From: Wolfiporia cocos
Taxonomy: Eukaryota; Basidiomycota; Agaricomycetes; Polyporales; Phaeolaceae
NCBI GenBank assembly: GCA_029448655.1
Contig: JACCLO010000008.1
Span: 2,418,001 to 2,482,000 of the forward strand
Length of the DNA stretch: 64,000 nucleotides
Reading direction: 5' to 3'
The stretch's first letter is position 1. Each line of letters opens with the position of its first letter. Made by a program: the position numbers and the translations under genes. Positions 36,876 through 49,167 of this stretch are shown piece by piece. Below the pieces are notes generated by a model. It had not been told where the DNA came from. It made no database searches and saw only the letters and a program-made list of their open reading frames with translations.

Positions 36876-37097
36876 ATGAGCTCTCGCGCCCGAAGCAGGC
36901 CTCTCGTGCGTTCTTCGCACCTCTAGACTGACTAGTCGTTTACCGCAGCTTGCACATCTGACACTGCTAAATGCACTCAGGCAATTCTGACTGTCGTTGG
37001 ATGCGTCGCAACAGCTGGTTACATGTATGTGGCAGGCGTGCAGATAAAAGAAGCTGCGGCAGGCACGTCGATTTACAGTGCGTTCCTCTTCGCATAA
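36876..37097 (+). CDS. Possible small single-pass membrane protein
   Basis: Exon 36876-36905 (MSSRARSRPL) and an exon from 36981 read as one short protein with a hydrophobic segment (AILTVVGCVATAGYMYVAGV) followed by a polar part QIKEAAAGTSIY. The intron has a GTGCGT donor, a TGCTAAAT branch-like site and a CTCAG acceptor. The C-terminus is uncertain: reading on stops at 37097, whereas splicing from a GTGCGT at 37078 to an AG near 37150 would give a basic tail ending near 37192. The family is not recognised. The basic start plus one membrane span would fit a mitochondrial miniprotein (inference). Confidence 0.4.
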
Positions 37098-39495
37098 TGC
37101 CTTCTCATATAATGTCGCATGGAGTGCAAAATGACATGCATGATAACAGAGGAAGGCCGCTCACCCATAGACCTACGAGCGAACGAGAGTGATGCGCGGA
37201 TGGGCTCGTCTGCTGTCAGGGCAGCCGTGCAGGGTGACCGGAATCCGAAAGCTTGAAATGAGACCGAAGGGAAAAAAGGAAGGGCATTGGCACTATATTG
37301 TATAACGCTGCAACATCCAAACCATTAAAAGTGCAAGCATGTGTTGCTGTGTGCTTTCGAGGTCCTCTGTGCGTCAGACAAGACTATCTCTGCTGCGCTC
37401 CGGGAGCCAGGATTCGGTGAGGACATAATCGTCTGAAACTGACTCACTGGAGCTTGAGGAAGCAGTTACGCGGTCGCTCTGACTATTTCCGATGACCATT
37501 CACGGGGTTGATGTACACTGGATGGTAGACATCATGGTGCGAGAAGTAAGTTGGCTACCTGAAGATACCTCGGGTATAGAACTGGTTGCCCATTTTCGTT
37601 GTTCCAACTCGTCGCCGCCATCTCCGCACTTGTTAATTCACTTAAGCATCAAATTGGCCAGCATGAAGATGTCCTACAGCTTCTCGGTACTCCTATACTT
37701 GATCATGTCAGCGATGGATACTATCGAGATCAATTGGGGTTTGTGGAGAGTGTCCCCTTCTTTACGTGTTGAAAACTTCGATTACTGCGTGCTAGTAGAA
37801 AGGGAATCGGAATTCTTGAGGGAGATAATTGCATCTTTGAGGAGGTTCTGAAAAACGTCGACCCTTGAATTGGTCACTACACCTTTTGGAATGGTCACCG
37901 CTATCGGGGGCTATATTACGATCACGAAGTTGTGCTTCCCTTTGTGCTTATGAAGTCGTGTTGTTGCTATACTGGTGATATGCACCTTCTGAGAGCCATC
38001 ATCAATTTGCAATAGCTTACTGTCGTCGGACCTGTCGAGGGTATCGTTCTCCATTATTACAAATCATTGTCGCATACGTCAGGGATATTCACTACCGTGA
38101 AATGGAAGTCAGTACCGTGCCGTACTCTTATTCCCTGGCCCATTGAAGTCTGACAGTGACAGCAGCAACGTCCATCGGCGCCCAGAAGCGCGATGGGATC
38201 TGTCATACCCGAAACATGACCTCATTGTTCTAGTCTCGTTCACCGCTGTTTAAACGTTCACGTTTCGGTATGGTATCTTTCTTTAAATTGTGCTGTGTAC
38301 TGCCAAACATCCAGCTTCCCAATAGAGCAATCTCTATGATGTCTCGATCGGAACACTGCCATTGGATAAGCGCACTTGAAGAGCTGAGCTGCCTCAATGT
38401 TACATTGACACGCAGAGCGATCATGACGTACTAGAAACATAGTTTGTTTCAGCCAAAACCCCGATGACCATTGTAAATTAAGTGAGCGCTTGAACGAGAT
38501 GGGATTGAGATACTCGTCGTAACTTGCAGAAGAATGGGAAGGAACTTAATCAGCTGGCAGCATCAGGAAATAGGAATTCGATGTCTCTTAACGCGTTTTG
38601 AGCCCTAAACGCGCAACCAAACGTTCTGTATGCTCAGAGCATCAATGGAGTTCCATTGTGTCTGATGGCCATATTTCAGATGTAATGATGACCAGCGCGC
38701 CTCCCTAGAGTGCGTCGTATGTAGTAGTTTTGCCGCTGTGTTCGAGGTTATGATATAAGCACCCAAAAGATGGTCCAAAACTAGCGCTTCCTTATCTTTC
38801 AACAAAGTCCTTGGATCTTCACATCAGTCAAAGTCGGCGAGTTTGATTGAATATACAGATACTTACCATACCGGCTGTCAATGTTTCGATTCGCGGCAAA
38901 TACGGCATGCCTTTTGGGCGCATAGTTCACTTGCCATTCGGGAAATGAGCGCTTGAGTATTTGTCCATGAGCTTGACGCATGGTGCTTATTACAGATCCC
39001 TGCAGACCATGAATCTATTTCAAATGCGCATCGCCTGTTGCCACCAAGCCTGCAAAATTTTGAGTTTGAGGTACGTACAACAAGAGGGCCACCTTGATCG
39101 AAGTTAGCACCGGATTGAGGATAGTGCCGTGTGTGATCTTGGTTTGAATATCCCAGCACAGATTATGCAATTGCCAGCGTCCCGGCGGGCACACTCTCAG
39201 CCACTGGACACCCAGCGACTGTGATATTGGGGAAGAGGAAGACGAGTGATGCGCCACTAATCACGATCGATCCCGATGCCCGATCCACGATGCCGCCCCG
39301 TGCGTGGCGGCCCGCCGGGCTGACAGCGTGTCCTGGCTGAATATACGCACCATTCCGACTCCTCATACAACGTGTTTGAAAGTTCACAACAAGTATCTAT
39401 TAGTTACATACTGACAACACGATCAAGCCACATTAGCCCGGGCTTACTATCATATAATAGTCATGACCTCATAACCTCTTAGTATCATAGCGTCA
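37098..39495. other. No supported gene; possible gene relics
   Basis: About 2.4 kb. A + frame around 37600-37770 reads with protein-like composition (for example GQHEDVLQLLGTPILDHVSD) for about 55 codons before a stop, but has no partner exons. Minus-strand frames at 38.6-39.4 kb are short and overlapping. I name nothing here. Confidence 0.4.
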
Positions 39496-42400
39496 TCACA
39501 TGCCCATCGGCATCGAACTCATGAAACTGAACTCCTCAATGGGCGAGAATGCCTCGGCGGGCGAGAACGCCTGGATAGGTGAGAACGCCTGCTCGTTCCA
39601 CCACGAGAGCACGTTCGGCATCGCGCCCGCAGGCGCGAACCCGTCGACGCCCGCGCCTGCGATGCTCGTCCCGAGCGCATTCACGTTCGACACAAAGTGC
39701 TCGAACGAGAACTCGTCGCCCGGCTGCCCGGCCCCCGTGCCGTACGCGCCGACCTCCGGCGCGAGCGGTCCCATCTCGGGCCAGCCCTGCACCATGGGCG
39801 CAGGCGCGGGCTGCGCAAGCGCAAGCTCGTGCTGCTGGGAGCCCTGTCCGTCGTGTTCTTTCAGCTGCTGGTGCTCGGCGACGGACCCGAAGAGCGACGC
39901 GAGGAAGCGGCCGACGACTGCGGGCGCGTGCCTCTGGTCGAGCGCGACGTCTGGCGAGCGGTATATCCGGATGAGCGTGCCCACCTCCTCAACGATCGAT
40001 GCGCGTAAGCTCGGGTCGACGAGTGACGCGAAGCGTGGCTTGAGCAGCTGTGTGCACGGGCGAAGTGGGTGTCACGATCTCGGCCGAGAGGGCAGTTTAC
40101 TCACGTTGAGCAGGAAGGCCGCGGCAAAGGCGACGTAGAGAAATTGTGGCTAGTTTGCAAAGCGTTAGCACGCGCCACACCTGAGCGACGATCACCGACC
40201 TCGACGGAGAATCGCAAGCGGCCGGCGGGGTAGAGTCGCGAGACATGCACCTGGATGGAAGCACGCGCTGCTTGGATGGACTGCCGTGCCATCAGTGCCC
40301 GTGGGAGCATGGAGCAACAGAACACACACCATCGTATAGAGATCAGCGGGTGGTGCGGTGCCGCGCTGTGCTGCGTGATGGAAGCCGACGCCAAGGACGA
40401 TCAGCCGAATGGAGTTAGTCAACCTATTGCGTGATTAGCACGAGCGGACATGAGACAACGACCCACTTACACTTCTCCACAATCTCTACGGTGGGTACAG
40501 GCTACAGCGATAGTGTCATTTACTGCATCACCTAACGCTGTGCGAGAATTCGTACCATTCGTGGCGTCAGGGTTCTCGTGGAACCGCTGTCTCCACTGGC
40601 TTGCGGTGCTGACAATTTTCCTGTCATACTGAAGCACGGTTTTGACAATGTCGATGTCCTACGTTTCACGTAAATTATCAGCGATCCCCACACACCAGGG
40701 TCTAAACGACGCCTCACCTCGCGGAGCCCGTGCTCGAGTTTTTGGTCGCGGATGTAATCGAGGAAGCGCGTGACGAGTAAGAAGACGTCGACATACGCGC
40801 ACAGGTGCACGTCGTGCGGCAGGTTACTGCTCGACCAGTTGTACCAGTCGCACGAACTCCGCATCACGTAGTCATTTAAGCGCAACATCGGCGGTTTCCC
40901 CGCCTGGATCGCGTGCGACGCGTCCGCGCACACGACTTGTGCCCACGTCCGGATGCGGTTTAGCTTCTCCACCTCCGCCAGGTGCGGCGGCGGCGGCTGG
41001 TCGAGTGTCAGCTCCTGGGCGATCCTGCATCGTTTCACGTTGAGATGTTAGCGTCAGTTGGGATCAGGCACAGGGCGATGCGAGGGAGAAGGGAAGCCGA
41101 GAAGCGCGCACGTGTTTGCGGAAGACGTCACTCACCGCACTGCCATGCCCAACAATAGCCAGCGCCTATCGTCCATCCACCGCTCGGATGGCGGCGGATA
41201 GACGGTCATGAGAACGTATGCCTGGCACGTCTCGACCGTTCGTGGGCCCTCCTGCAGCGCCTGCGACGCGGCCTGCATGGCGTAGGCCATCGCGAGCTGA
41301 TGTAACTTCGGGCGCTCCGTCCAGAAGCGCGATGCGAGCGCGCATACTGCAGCATTGTCAGACGCCGCTGGGAGCGGAAAGATAGCGGGAGTAGTACGCA
41401 CTGACGGTGAACAGGAAGGGCGAACGCTGCATCAGGTACTGCGGCGTGTGCAGCGACGGATCCAGTATCGCGTATGCCGGCTTCCCTACAATCAGCCAGG
41501 GTCTCAAAGGAGAGATTCGCAATTCAGCTTACATGCAATTTCGCGAAGAAGCTGCAGGATAGATGTAAGATTGTAACACGCGATGTCAATCGCGGGTCAC
41601 TTACAGCTGAAACAGAGAAGCGACTTCTTCTGTGCCGAAGAGCCCGCATTTGAGCAGCTCTGGGCATTTGGATGTGGTAGCGTTGCTGCTGTATACTGTG
41701 CATTGCAGAATGGGATCGGCACCTATCTAATCGCAGGCGCAGCAGCGCACATGGTGGAGGGGTACTCACCTGTTAGTGCACTCGTGCCGGGGGAGGCTGA
41801 TCGCGGCATCCCTTCGGCCGCCGTGCCCGACCAGAAGCTCGGCGCTGCGAGGCTGTCGCCCAGCCCCCAGACGTCCATCCCTGACCCTGCGGCACGCCAT
41901 CAATTTCCGACATCGGGTATCAGTCTTCGAAGAAGCGCAGAGACGTACAAGCGTTGCCGCTCGGTAGGCAGTCGCGCAGTGCTGCCGCCTCTGCCTGTGC
42001 CTGTTCGACCCACTGCTGTAGCTTGGAAAGCGCTTTGAGCTCGTCTAGCTGACGTAAGAGCGATTGGATCTGGAGGTCTTGCGAGTACGAGCGCTGCTGC
42101 AGGTCCTCGTGCGTACTAAGGGAGGTCACTCTTAGCGCGTCGCGCAGCAGGACTACTATGACAACTCACGGAGCGGGGCGGCGCTTCTTGCGCCCATGCG
42201 AGATGCAGTCGTGGCCGCTGGCTTTGCATCTTACGCAGGTGTTCTCCGCGGGGATGAACTCGCAACGAATCTACAAGGTGTCAACAGGCGTCCACCATCG
42301 CAAGCGAAAAGCGCGCTCTACCTTGAGCGATTTGCAATGCGTACACGCGCCCGACCTGGCGATGGTAAGCCGATCGTGTCAAGGATACGCTGAGCAAGCA

Positions 42401-42541
42401 GCACACTTACGGTCTTGACGCTCGGGTACCTGCTTGAGCAGTGCTGGGCGGTGTGTCACTGTCCCCGCTGTCAGTACTTGCGCGGCGAGATGGGTTGCTC
42501 GATGCCGCGAGGCCTGCTGAGTGGCGCTGCGAAGCCGGCAT
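39496..42541 (-). CDS. Zn2Cys6 fungal transcription factor with middle homology region
   Basis: The start ATG is at 42541. First exons are 42541-42411, 42355-42322 and 42270-42170, then a coiled-coil exon from about 42120. The binuclear zinc cluster is complete across three exons: CTHCKSLK, IRCEF, then CVRCKASGHDC, with spacing C-x2-C-x6-C-x8-C-x2-C-x6-C. A basic GRKKRRP follows. The next exon has a heptad-like dimerisation helix (LQIQSLLRQLDELKALSKLQ). The fungal-specific regulatory domain is spread over later exons: CPELLKCGLFGTEEVASLFQ, ALASRFWTERPKLHQLA and DDRRWLLLGMAVR, then LNRIRTWAQVVCADAS. The C-terminal exon (about 40010-39496) is rich in Ala, Pro and Phe, with AFSPIQAFSPAEAFSPIEEF repeats near the end, a possible activation region. 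The target pathway is unknown. Exon ends in the middle are approximate. Confidence 0.86.
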
Positions 42542-43811
42542 AGCGGTTGTTGTGAAGGGAACACTACAAGAAGATCGTTGTTTATGAGAGAAGTTGAGGT
42601 GTTCGGAAAATCGGGACGCACCGCAATGATTTGCGACTGTATAAGTCTGTTTACTGCGAATGGCTAGATTGGTCTGCAGCGGGGAAGGTGAGGTGTGTAG
42701 TCGCTCAGGGGGCGGAGATGGGCGAGATATATGCAACAAACAGTCACCTTGGCAAGAGCTGGAACCTGGGCATCGAAGTCCGATAGTAACGCGCGTGGTG
42801 CGGCGTCCAGAAGAAACTCCGTCGACAATCAGCGAGAAATGTGTTGCTTGAGAGCGTGTCGGCGGAATTTGCGGCAGCGGTCTGGGTGGAATGCAGCCAG
42901 AACGTAGGGGGAAGACGATCTCGATCAATCGCCAGATGCCGCCGGAGAACTCCCTGGAACCTCGGCGCTCACACAAGGCGCCAGTGCTACCCGAGAACCA
43001 CGGCGAGAAGAGTGCGGCCTGTCTGTGTGAACGCTCGATAAAAAAGTGCGGCGAGGCTGTACTTGACAATCCGATCGTATCGCGAGCACATACGACGTAT
43101 TTCCCGATGAGTTCCATGACTCCTTGGAGCAATAGGAGGCGATGCGCGGCATCAGGGCGGTGGTGTTTCCGCTTTAGCTGATCAAGTCAATCTCACTAGT
43201 AGTGTCAGACATCGACATAGAAGGCGAAGCATACCAGCGTTGTTGCTACATAAGCATGGGCCGAGCCCTTGCGACTGTCAGGCTGTTCACAGAATGCAAC
43301 AAGCGATGTTGCAATCGTGACGCGACAGGACTTGGTCGGTGAAGTGCGTTCCCGTAGGCCTCCACGTCGCACCCGAGAGACAACCCGGAAACCAATTGTT
43401 CAGGATCACTACGTACTACTGCGTCACGCATATTCCCGCTAAAGCCATATCCGGGACGGTATCCGAATTCGAGCACTTCCGTCCGATTGCCTTTGCATTC
43501 TGATGGCGGCCGTCCTCGCGAGCCAAGAGCATCTCGGAGTTCTTGATCCATCGCTTCTTGTCAATGCGTAGGATCACCAGCCGGCAACCTGACATTAATA
43601 TGTATCGGCTACTTCTCGTCGGGTCGCTACGTGTGAGGCACGCAATTCCACTGACAAATCCGAATCGGACAATGTTACCAGCTGCGCAGGAACTGCTGAT
43701 AAGCAAAACGACATCCGCACACCAAAGACCCCCGACCTTGTCTGATCCAAGCCGACCAACGGTGAGCTAAATCTGCGTAGCCTTAGATCAATCCTCCGGC
43801 ATTATTTCCTG
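42542..43811. other. Regulator upstream region and non-coding DNA
   Basis: About 1.3 kb containing the likely promoter of the Zn2Cys6 gene. Open frames such as 42407-43132 (-) run into its first exon but have no conserved content upstream of 42541. Confidence 0.45.
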
Positions 43812-45500
43812 TTTATGCATCTGCTGATGCTCTTGCCATCCTTCTTTGAGACACTAATCTTCACAGCAAAACGCATGTCCCTTGCACGTTCCTGAAGCAG
43901 ATCAGATACGCGTCACAATCTAATTAGTAATCACGTCAATCAGCCAAGCCAAGCGACTACACTCACCGTCGCGCTTCTCACAGAGGGGCTGTGTTGCCGC
44001 ATGTAGAACACTTCTGCCACGGCCCATCTGCACCACCCGCACATTACGCTCCTCATCCTGCAGTTCCAAATGCTCGCCGAGGACATCCACGCGCAGCTAC
44101 CATAGGTCGGCAAAGCTGCGCGTACGCGCGCGGCGGCTCGACGGCACCAGATCAGTTTTCGTGTAGCCGCAGAAAATGTACACTCGGCCCGTATCAACAG
44201 CAGCACGCCTTGTGCGCACAGTACGTACGGATTTCGCGTGTCAACACTTGTCGTCACCACGAGTTCCTCCTCGGAGTGGTTGAGGATGAAGGTATCTGCA
44301 TAGCAGGTCAAGGTGAATTTAAGCCCAGCGTTAGGGAAGGAGGTGCACAGCAGGGAGGTTGTAGCCGCCGTACATTATCGTCGCGTTTTATTTGGGGTTC
44401 TGCCACCTGGTGCGTGAGGTTATACCATGTAAGAGAAAGGAGATAACGTACGTATGTGCATATCATTTCTATCCTTGGACTCAGTGCGCTGCCGACAACC
44501 CGCCTCCTGCGCCACTTACGCTCTTCGATGCGCCAGCTCCAGCAGTCATCAACACTGTGATGCCGCGCGGTCTTCCGTACGAATCATAACACATATCTTT
44601 TTATCAGCTCATCTGCCCACGCACTTCCTTGGCCCCGGACAGTCATAGTCTACGTGCTTACCTGCGGTGCCCGACAGACGCTCCCATTTGTGCGAGGCAA
44701 GGTTAAGCGACGCGAATAGATTGCAGCCCGTTTTGCTCATACAGCCAAAGACGCATAGCTTCCCTTTGGCAGCAGGCATCGCACAGTCGTTGACTTCATT
44801 CCCCGCAAGCGGCCATGGGAGCGGCGCACCGCGTGCGGTCGCAAACGTGGTGCGAATACGGCTCCCGCGCTCCATTGCTCCATCAAAATATCCGAGAATC
44901 CGGTGCCCCCTGACCGCGTATACATTATCGTTGCTCGCGAATATTTGTAGGTGGATGACTGCGCCGCCATCTGGATTGAATTGGAGCTCGCCGCTCGCAT
45001 CAGCTGTTCATTTTCGTCAGACATGCATGCATCAGAAGTCGCGATGAAGGCTGATTGTTACACTCTTGGCCCTGCCGGCTACGTCCAGGCGGCCTATATT
45101 TTTAGAAGAGACTGGATGCGTGTCAGTCTCAATGGGCGACATGACAAGAAGATAAGCGATCGTATTGGTCAAATGCAGCTAGCGAATGCTATACGCGGCG
45201 CGATATTCTTCGACAGGTTGACCTTCTCCCACGGCCCACGGACCCGCAGTGAGTGGGTCTGGTTTGGTCGATTGGCGAGACGTACATATGCAGCTTGGGG
45301 TTAGGATATCAGGACTGTACCGGCACGTTAATCTTTGCTATCAGGGCGCGTAGCGGCCGCCGGTCCATTTGTCGTGGCAGGTCATAGAACATCTCATCAC
45401 CCCCAATACGTCGGGAGAGGAATATGTCCGAGGAGTCTATGATATTCTGAAGACGTTGCGTTTAGAAATTCTTGGCGCGGCGGTCGAGAGTAGAATTCGA
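43812..45500 (-). pseudogene. Kelch-repeat protein with C-terminal MYND zinc finger, disrupted
   Basis: On the minus strand successive blocks match the basidiomycete kelch-MYND architecture. They are GGDEMFYDL near 45.4 kb; FASNDNVYAVRGHRILGYFD and KLCVFGCMSKTGC around 44.95-44.70 kb; DDCWSWRIEERKW near 44.5 kb; IMYGGYN; YADTFILNHSEEEL; YIFCGYTKTDLVPSS; and GPWQKCSTCG. The last MYND half is at 43.9-43.8 kb (TCKGHAFCC, then CLKEGWQEH). In-frame stops interrupt it: TAA at 44388-44390, TAG at 44097-44099 (after RSFADLW) and TAG at 43854-43856 inside the MYND finger. Frame changes occur near 44340 and again between the last kelch block and the MYND start. Several introns are still recognisable. 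The decay is read directly; the family comes from block order. Confidence 0.72.
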
Positions 45501-47850
45501 TCCAGTCTGCACCATGATTCAACCGAAATCAGAAACTTTCCTCATGTCAGTCGAACGCCCAGGCATAGGAGTTGATAGTCAAATTCTAAACTCGATGAGC
45601 TGCGTTTGAGTGCCTACCTCTAATTCTCTGTCACAATCTGCTAGCCATCGTACAACTTTATGACAGCACAGCATGAGGTCCACCCTCTCATCCATCGTCT
45701 TCCGGAGGTGTTTCTATGATACACTCCTCCATCACTCGCGGGCTTGAGTGGGATGGAGAAGTCAAGGTCAACGATATTCTGAGTCGCCTTGAAACTGCCG
45801 AGTGGGCCTCATCGGGAAGCTGTTTTGGTGCTTTTTGATAGAGCCTTGTAGATCGTACGAGAGCGAGCGACGTTATACATCACGTAGATCACAAATAGAG
45901 TTCTTCATAGCTATAAGAAATTGTGAGGTCTCACATTGTCTTCCGAATATGAAAGCCGCCATCAGTTCTGAATTGTCCGTAATACTCGGAAACCGGTGCC
46001 TTTAGCATAATGAATCCGTGACGAGCTACTGTCACAACTCCGGGTTTGCGGCAGACGCGATGGCGCGCGGACTATGCGCGCAGCGCGTGGCGACCGGGCA
46101 TTAGCCGTACCCATTCGGAAGCCGGACGCGAGCGTTGAGGGCTCACCAAGAGTTTGCACCCTATACACCTATTCGACTATCCTTCCTGGAGTTCACCGGC
46201 TATGGTTAGCAGACCCATAGCTGCCTCGTACTGGGCGGTTGCATACACGTTGGAAAAAAACGAGGACAGCGGCAGCAGCGATCACGGGATTCGACGCGTG
46301 TGTGGCTGCGCATCAATAACGCGTGACGTCACTGTAAGGCAAGTCCGATCAGATCAATGCTCTCATCAGCACAGCGAAGATTGTTGCCACTCAGCTCTAG
46401 AGCCAACCAGTTTCTCCTCATGTTCCTTGGAAGCCTTAATCAAGATCATACCATACACCGGCTGGGCACATGTTAAGGGCCCAACCGTCCAGACGTTTAT
46501 GGTTTGAATATCTCCGGTCGGAAAAATAGCCCCTCAACACGCCTTCCCGGTGCATTGTCACAGTTGAGCCACTTGACATCCTGGTATCGTCTGAAAACGT
46601 ACTAGTTGTGGCTTTGATGCTGGCCTGCCGACATGTTCAAAAGGTGTACATAAATTGACTAAACAAGTGTATGGAATGTTGTGGTCTTACCATATTGATG
46701 CGAGATCGCCCTCCAGGCTTCTGGCTTCTATTCATAGCGGTTTACCTGCACTTTATCAGTGCCACGCGACTAGAAACTCCGGCAATGTATGTGGCGGAAG
46801 GACTGGTACTACACGAGCTGCGGAATTTAATTATCAAAGACCCTCTGTACATACCGCTCAGTCCGTCCGCAACGGCCAGCGCGTAGAGGGGTCCAAGATA
46901 GTCGAGAGACAAAACAGAGAGCCCCAGAATAGACCGGATGTGTGCAATGCCGGATGACCTGCGTGCTCTCGCGGACGCACTACCCCCGTGGAGATATGGA
47001 TTTGATATATTTTCTTTCATATGGTATCTGACTTGCAATCCATGACATATAAAGCTCTGAGCCTGTCAAGTCCTATGACCCCTAAGACTAACGTAATCTG
47101 TGGACTTGCAACGAGCAGAAGGGAAATGTTGTAGAGACCTGGCTCTCCAAACGCACTCGCATTGTGCGAGTCCAGTCGAATGGCTGGAGACCATCGTGTT
47201 ACAGCGATCCTGATGTACGTCGCGGAAAATGTGGCGCCGCTGGTAGACAGGTGCCTCGCCATGACGGTGGCATGACCATGAGCAGCGGTCCTGATCACAT
47301 AAACGTAGAGAAGTGCTTTCATCTCAATTTACTACACAAGGCTTCATTAGCATCATGATACAATCCGTAGCATCGATTCAGCGTTATGAATTGCCATTCT
47401 TATGTTAGCATGAATTAAATTGCTGTCGGGATTACTGTAGAGATCAGTCATGCATATTAACAGTAAGCGCAGTTGGGGGTTGTGATGCGCTCTTTGTCCT
47501 ACCGTTTTGCAAGCCAAAATCGGTACCTGAGACTTCTCAAACTTCCGCAGACTCTCGTTGTGCAAGCGGAGTAGTACATGATGCTCAGTGAAGAGCGTAA
47601 TATTTGGACCGAGACAGAAGACCTACAGCGGCGTATGCCTGCGTCCGCAGCTGGAGACATCAGTAAACAGGGCATCCAAGTGCCGAAGACGGTACCAAGA
47701 GCTGGTATGATGAGCTCATATCGGACCGTGTCACTGTACGTTCGAACGTAGGAAGGCTTCAAAAATTAAAATAAGAAGTGTGAGATTTCGAGCAAATATC
47801 GCCTGGCTGTCCGAATCTGGAGAATAGTCCATGTATCAGTGTTGCCCAAC
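45501..47850. other. No supported gene
   Basis: About 2.35 kb. Hydrophobic short frames occur near 46.7-47.3 kb on the minus strand (for example LDYLGPLYALAVADGLSG), possibly relics of a membrane-protein gene, but they are not joined by convincing introns and are mutually out of frame. Confidence 0.4.
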
Positions 47851-48033
47851 TAACGCCGGACCCCTTCTGCACAATCAATTTTGCCTAACGAAATAAGTCA
47901 AGAAATGATACAGAAAATCTCGTCTACATGTCTAGTACCCACGCGAATAGTTTCATGTTTTATCGATGCGTTGTTGCCTCTGCAGCATTGATTGTGCAGA
48001 AGTGGTCCATTGTGCAGAAGGGGTCCAGCGTTA
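47851..48033. mobile_element. Short inverted-repeat element, MITE-like (about 183 bp)
   Basis: The left end (47851-47875) reads TAACGCCGGACCCCTTCTGC then ACAAT. The reverse complement of the right end (48009-48033) reads TAACGCTGGACCCCTTCTGC then ACAAT, so 24 of 25 positions match. The core between them is about 130 bp and non-coding. Just inside the right end the 18-nt ACTTCTGCACAAT-type unit is repeated in tandem (from about 47989). Each end begins with TA, which would fit a TA target-site duplication, as in Tc1/mariner-related MITEs (inference). Confidence 0.7.
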
Positions 48034-48487
48034 AAATTCCTATAATTCTGAACGCTGTATGGGAGTGAGTCGGGCAGTATTTTCACACAGTATCTATACG
48101 GAACTCCCGGAGTTCATATGTATTCATGAGAATAGTCTGAAATCAAATATACTTCCCATTTGCTGCTCAATGTTGCTCGATCTCATAGCGAATTTTGTAA
48201 CCAAGGTCGCGATACCAGCCCCATGCAGTCGCCTTTTCCTGTTGTTGCATTTCAGAGCGAGAGTTCTCCATTACAACCAATAGTACACGTCAATGAACTA
48301 TGAGATGAAGCCTACAGACAGCCGCAAGCCTCAAATCGTGGCTTGTGGCTTGGCCGCCATATTCAATCGAATCGGGAATCCGGTGATGTTCAAACTTCCC
48401 ACGCCCCGCAACGCTGCGACCCGCAGCAGCGCCGCCTCGTCCTCACCATTTCCGACTTGCACGCCTTCACGAACACGCTGCACAACT
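48034..48487. promoter_or_regulatory. VPS68 upstream region
   Basis: About 450 bp between the inverted-repeat element and the VPS68 start codon, presumably promoter and 5' UTR. The element ends about 455 bp upstream of the start, so it could lie within regulatory DNA. Confidence 0.4.
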
Positions 48488-49167
48488 ATGTCGCTTCCCC
48501 GAGCCAACTACGACCCCAGGCGGGTTTGTCTCAACCCGTTCCCCGCTCTCAACTTGGGAAAGCACAGACGTACCATAGGTATCTACCTTGCAGGAGGGCT
48601 GGTGCGTGCGCAATCTGTTATCGGCTAAAGTATCGATTCTAAATACCCCATGCACTTGTAACCAACTCAAACTTAGTTCGCATTGGCGAACTGGACGTTC
48701 CTTGATGCTGCGGTTTTGTCTGCGCATGCTCACTCGCCGTACGGCGAGCCGGACATCCCGCCACCCGTGCACGTCACCTTCGTCGATTGGGTCCCGGGTA
48801 TCTGCTCGCTGCTCGGTATGCTCATCATCAACCTGATTGACAAGGACCGGGTGCGCGGCGAGGAGGGCTTTGGCGACGGTGGAGCTGTGTGGCGGGCGCG
48901 CCTCATCTTGTTCATCGGCTTCGCGCTTATGGCAGGCGGGCTTGCAGGCAGCGTGGTACGTATGGAATGCGCTTTTGCGGACGCATGATACTGAGAGCCT
49001 CACAGACAATATTGGTGCTCAAATACGTGCTCAATGACTACCCGGAGCAGTACACCTACTACGGCTACGCCAATGTCTCGCAGAATGTCGCGCTCATGCT
49101 ATCCGCCATCGTGCTGTGGATATCGCAAAGCGTTGGAAGCGAGTATGAGTATAACCTCTCTATCTAA
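48488..49167 (+). CDS. VPS68: UPF0220/TMEM50-family membrane protein Vps68
   Basis: Endosomal four-helix membrane protein acting with the ESCRT/Vps55 pathway in vacuolar sorting (yeast knowledge). Exons 48488-48601, 48677-48955 and 49006-49167 give 184 residues, the family length. Membrane segments are visible as IGIYLAGGLFALANWTFLDA, WVPGICSLLGMLIINLI, LILFIGFALMAGGLAGSV and VALMLSAIVLWISQSV. Family blocks are LSAHAHSPYGEPD, YPEQYTYYGYANV and the terminal SEYEYNLSI. The ATG at 48488 gives MSLPRANYDP, a short cytosolic start. The neighbouring open frame starting at 48293 is not needed. Confidence 0.93.
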
